Shown piece after piece: positions 21,260-22,500 of a DNA stretch of 22,500 bases. How positions within the stretch are numbered: the first letter of the stretch is position 1; each line of letters opens with the position of its first letter. Location: IMG/VR virus record IMGVR_UViG_3300044641_003988, positions 1-22,500 of that record; one strand, 5' to 3'. This DNA comes from a virus. The notes beneath the pieces are model-generated. The model worked only from the letters and a program-made list of their open reading frames with translations. It searched no databases and was not told the DNA's origin. Both the position numbers and the translations under genes were made by a program.

Positions 21260-22273
21260 TTAATTTGGATGAGGAATAGAATCCACAATATTTGTCAATG
21301 ATTGATCAAATGTGTACTTAGGTGTCCATCCAAGGTCGTTTCCTATATTATTTATGCTAGGAACACGACTTGTAACGTCTTGATACCCTGCACCGTAAAA
21401 TTCTCCGCTAGATTTAACACTAATTGTAGCTTTTTGTTTAGTTAATCCTGCATCTTCTAATTGATCAATTACTTTTAAAGCAACTTCTCTTACAGATAGA
21501 TTATTCCATGGATTGCCTACATTATAAATTTTACCATTAGATATTTCTTCATTTAGAAGAATTTCTTTTAACGCTGCGACGCCATCTCTAACATCTGTAA
21601 AGCATCGTTTCTGATGACCACCATCGACCAATGTTACTTCACCCCTAAATAAAGCATCTCCGATTAATTGTGTAATTAATCTTGAAGAACCTTCTGATGT
21701 TGCTTCTAATGTATCAAGATATGGGCCTACCCAGTTAAATGGTCTAAATAATGTAAAGCGAAAACCGTCTCGTTGATTCATTGCAAAGATTACACGATCA
21801 AGTAATTGTTTGGAGCAAGCATAAATCCAACGAGAATACTTAATAGGACCATATACCAAATCTGTAGTATCTTCGTCAAACGGTGCTTCACCTTTACCAT
21901 ACACTTCAGAAGTAGATGGAAATAAAACACGCTTACCTAATTTTTGTGCCAATTTAATTACGCGAAGATTTTCTTCAAAGTCTAATTCAAACACGCGCAT
22001 TGGTTGTTCAACATATAGCTTAGGTGTAGCAATAGCAACAAATGGTAATAACACATCGCATTCTTCAATTAACTTATCAATAATATTATGATCTTCCATG
22101 ATATTCAATTGATGGAATTCAAAACGATCATCCTGTGGTAACATATCGGTGCGAGTCTTGTACTTGTCGACACCTACAATTTTTACATCGCTAAAACGAT
22201 CATCTGCTAAAATCGAATTACTCAAGTGATATCCGATAAATCCATCGGATCCTAAAATTAAAATTTTCATCAT
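21260..22273 (-). CDS. NAD-dependent epimerase/decarboxylase resembling the ArnA dehydrogenase domain
   Basis: A 337-residue extended SDR enzyme. The NAD motif is GSDGFIG (8-14). It follows the ArnA C-terminal (UDP-glucuronate decarboxylase) domain closely: LPFVAIATP, RVFELDFEENLRVI, FPSTSEVYG (Ser122, Glu123), RWIYACSKQLLDRVI (Tyr151, Lys155), FTLFRPFNWVGP, GGHQKRCFTDVRDG and GYQDVTSRVPSI (Arg303). Ser/Glu/Tyr/Lys/Arg match the ArnA catalytic set. The formyltransferase half of ArnA is absent. A likely reaction is oxidative decarboxylation or epimerisation of a nucleotide sugar, perhaps for surface-glycan modification. ATG 22273 overlaps the upstream stop; a second ATG follows at once. Confidence 0.85.
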   Translation of the reverse strand: MMKILILGSDGFIGYHLSNSILADDRFSDVKIVGVDKYKTRTDMLPQDDRFEFHQLNIMEDHNIIDKLIEECDVLLPFVAIATPKLYVEQPMRVFELDFEENLRVIKLAQKLGKRVLFPSTSEVYGKGEAPFDEDTTDLVYGPIKYSRWIYACSKQLLDRVIFAMNQRDGFRFTLFRPFNWVGPYLDTLEATSEGSSRLITQLIGDALFRGEVTLVDGGHQKRCFTDVRDGVAALKEILLNEEISNGKIYNVGNPWNNLSVREVALKVIDQLEDAGLTKQKATISVKSSGEFYGAGYQDVTSRVPSINNIGNDLGWTPKYTFDQSLTNIVDSIPHPN

Positions 22274-22500
22274 AACCTTTCAAGTCGTATTTTCTTTTCA
22301 TTAGAAACAATCTCATTAATCATTTTACTCACGGTGTCTTCACCTCTAGAGGACAAAATAATTTTTTGCTTGTTTCTTTTACTTTTCATTGTCATACTGT
22401 TCATAGCTTTAGTAATAATAAACTCGCCAGTATATAATTCTGTTTCTATTTGTATTTTCAATCTTCTTTGAAATTGTTTTGAAATATTCACTGTAGAAAT
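22270..22500 (-). CDS. Basic hypothetical protein, probably cut by the window edge
   Basis: The frame ends with TGA at 22270, overlapping the epimerase start by 4 bases, and stays open to the right edge. The only start inside the window is GTG at 22491 with no Shine-Dalgarno, so the gene may begin outside. The visible part (about 73 residues) is Lys/Arg-rich (FQRRLKIQIETELYTGEFII, then KSKRNKQKIILSSRG) with a helical end (SKMINEIVSNEKKIRLERL). I do not recognise it. Coupling to the epimerase suggests co-expression, not a shared function. Confidence 0.5.
   Translation of the reverse strand: MSTVNISKQFQRRLKIQIETELYTGEFIITKAMNSMTMKSKRNKQKIILSSRGEDTVSKMINEIVSNEKKIRLERL

Noticed and set aside
1-22500. 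CRISPR arrays, insertion sequences, integrase or attachment sites
   Set aside because: No regularly spaced repeats, transposase-like frames or integrase motifs were seen.

Overview
The window is about 22.5 kb of an AT-rich genome of a T4-like contractile-tailed phage (myovirus). Almost every gene is tightly packed or overlapping. The recognisable core set matches T4 and its marine relatives (cyanophages, pelagiphages): baseplate wedge gp6, gp25, gp53 and a gp7/gp8-region protein; hub gp5, gp27 and gp26; tube-cap/initiator proteins; tape measure; head completion gp4; and gp32, gp59 and gp33. PhoH, MazG-like, FmdB-like and 2OG-Fe(II) oxygenase genes are typical of marine T4-like phages. No photosystem gene is present.

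Layout. (1) 1-8892, minus strand: a baseplate operon running gp48-like, gp53, gp27, gp5, gp25, gp6 and a partial wedge gene, probably driven by a T4-type late promoter at 8925-8932. (2) 8936-13163, plus strand: gp4, a gp2-like gene, a gp54/gp19-like tube protein, gp26, a small chaperone-like ORF probably reached by -1 frameshifting, and the tape measure. A hairpin at 13175-13191 separates the converging blocks. (3) 13213-15466, minus: gp32, two small hypothetical genes, gp59 and gp33. (4) 15463-17265, minus: a ferredoxin-dependent bilin reductase, a heme oxygenase and a 2OG-Fe(II) oxygenase, each overlapping its neighbour and running straight into gp33. (5) 17285-17645, minus: a circularly permuted tmRNA (ssrA) gene. 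(6) 17646-22500, minus: a small hypothetical gene, a PD-(D/E)XK exonuclease, a MazG-like pyrophosphohydrolase, a GH19 endolysin, a second 2OG oxygenase, PhoH, an FmdB-like zinc ribbon, an ArnA-dehydrogenase-like nucleotide-sugar enzyme and a gene cut by the window edge.

The most unusual part is 15.4-17.65 kb. A two-gene bilin pathway (heme to biliverdin to phycobilin) sits in one overlapping gene string with the late-transcription co-activator gp33 and the helicase loader gp59. Just upstream lies a permuted tmRNA whose acceptor stem (with the G3-U70 alanine pair), T-arm, tag frame (ANDEQFALAA) and terminator can all be read. The segment between its acceptor and coding pieces is filled by an open frame whose protein looks like the short Cys-rich 'oxidoreductase-like' domain ([11 protein letters not shown] then YFEALDRWK).

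The tag resembles proteobacterial tags rather than the ...APVAA tags of marine picocyanobacteria. I infer, without proof, a proteobacterial host, in which a phage bilin pathway would be unexpected. All family assignments come from reading motifs and gene order; no database search was possible.
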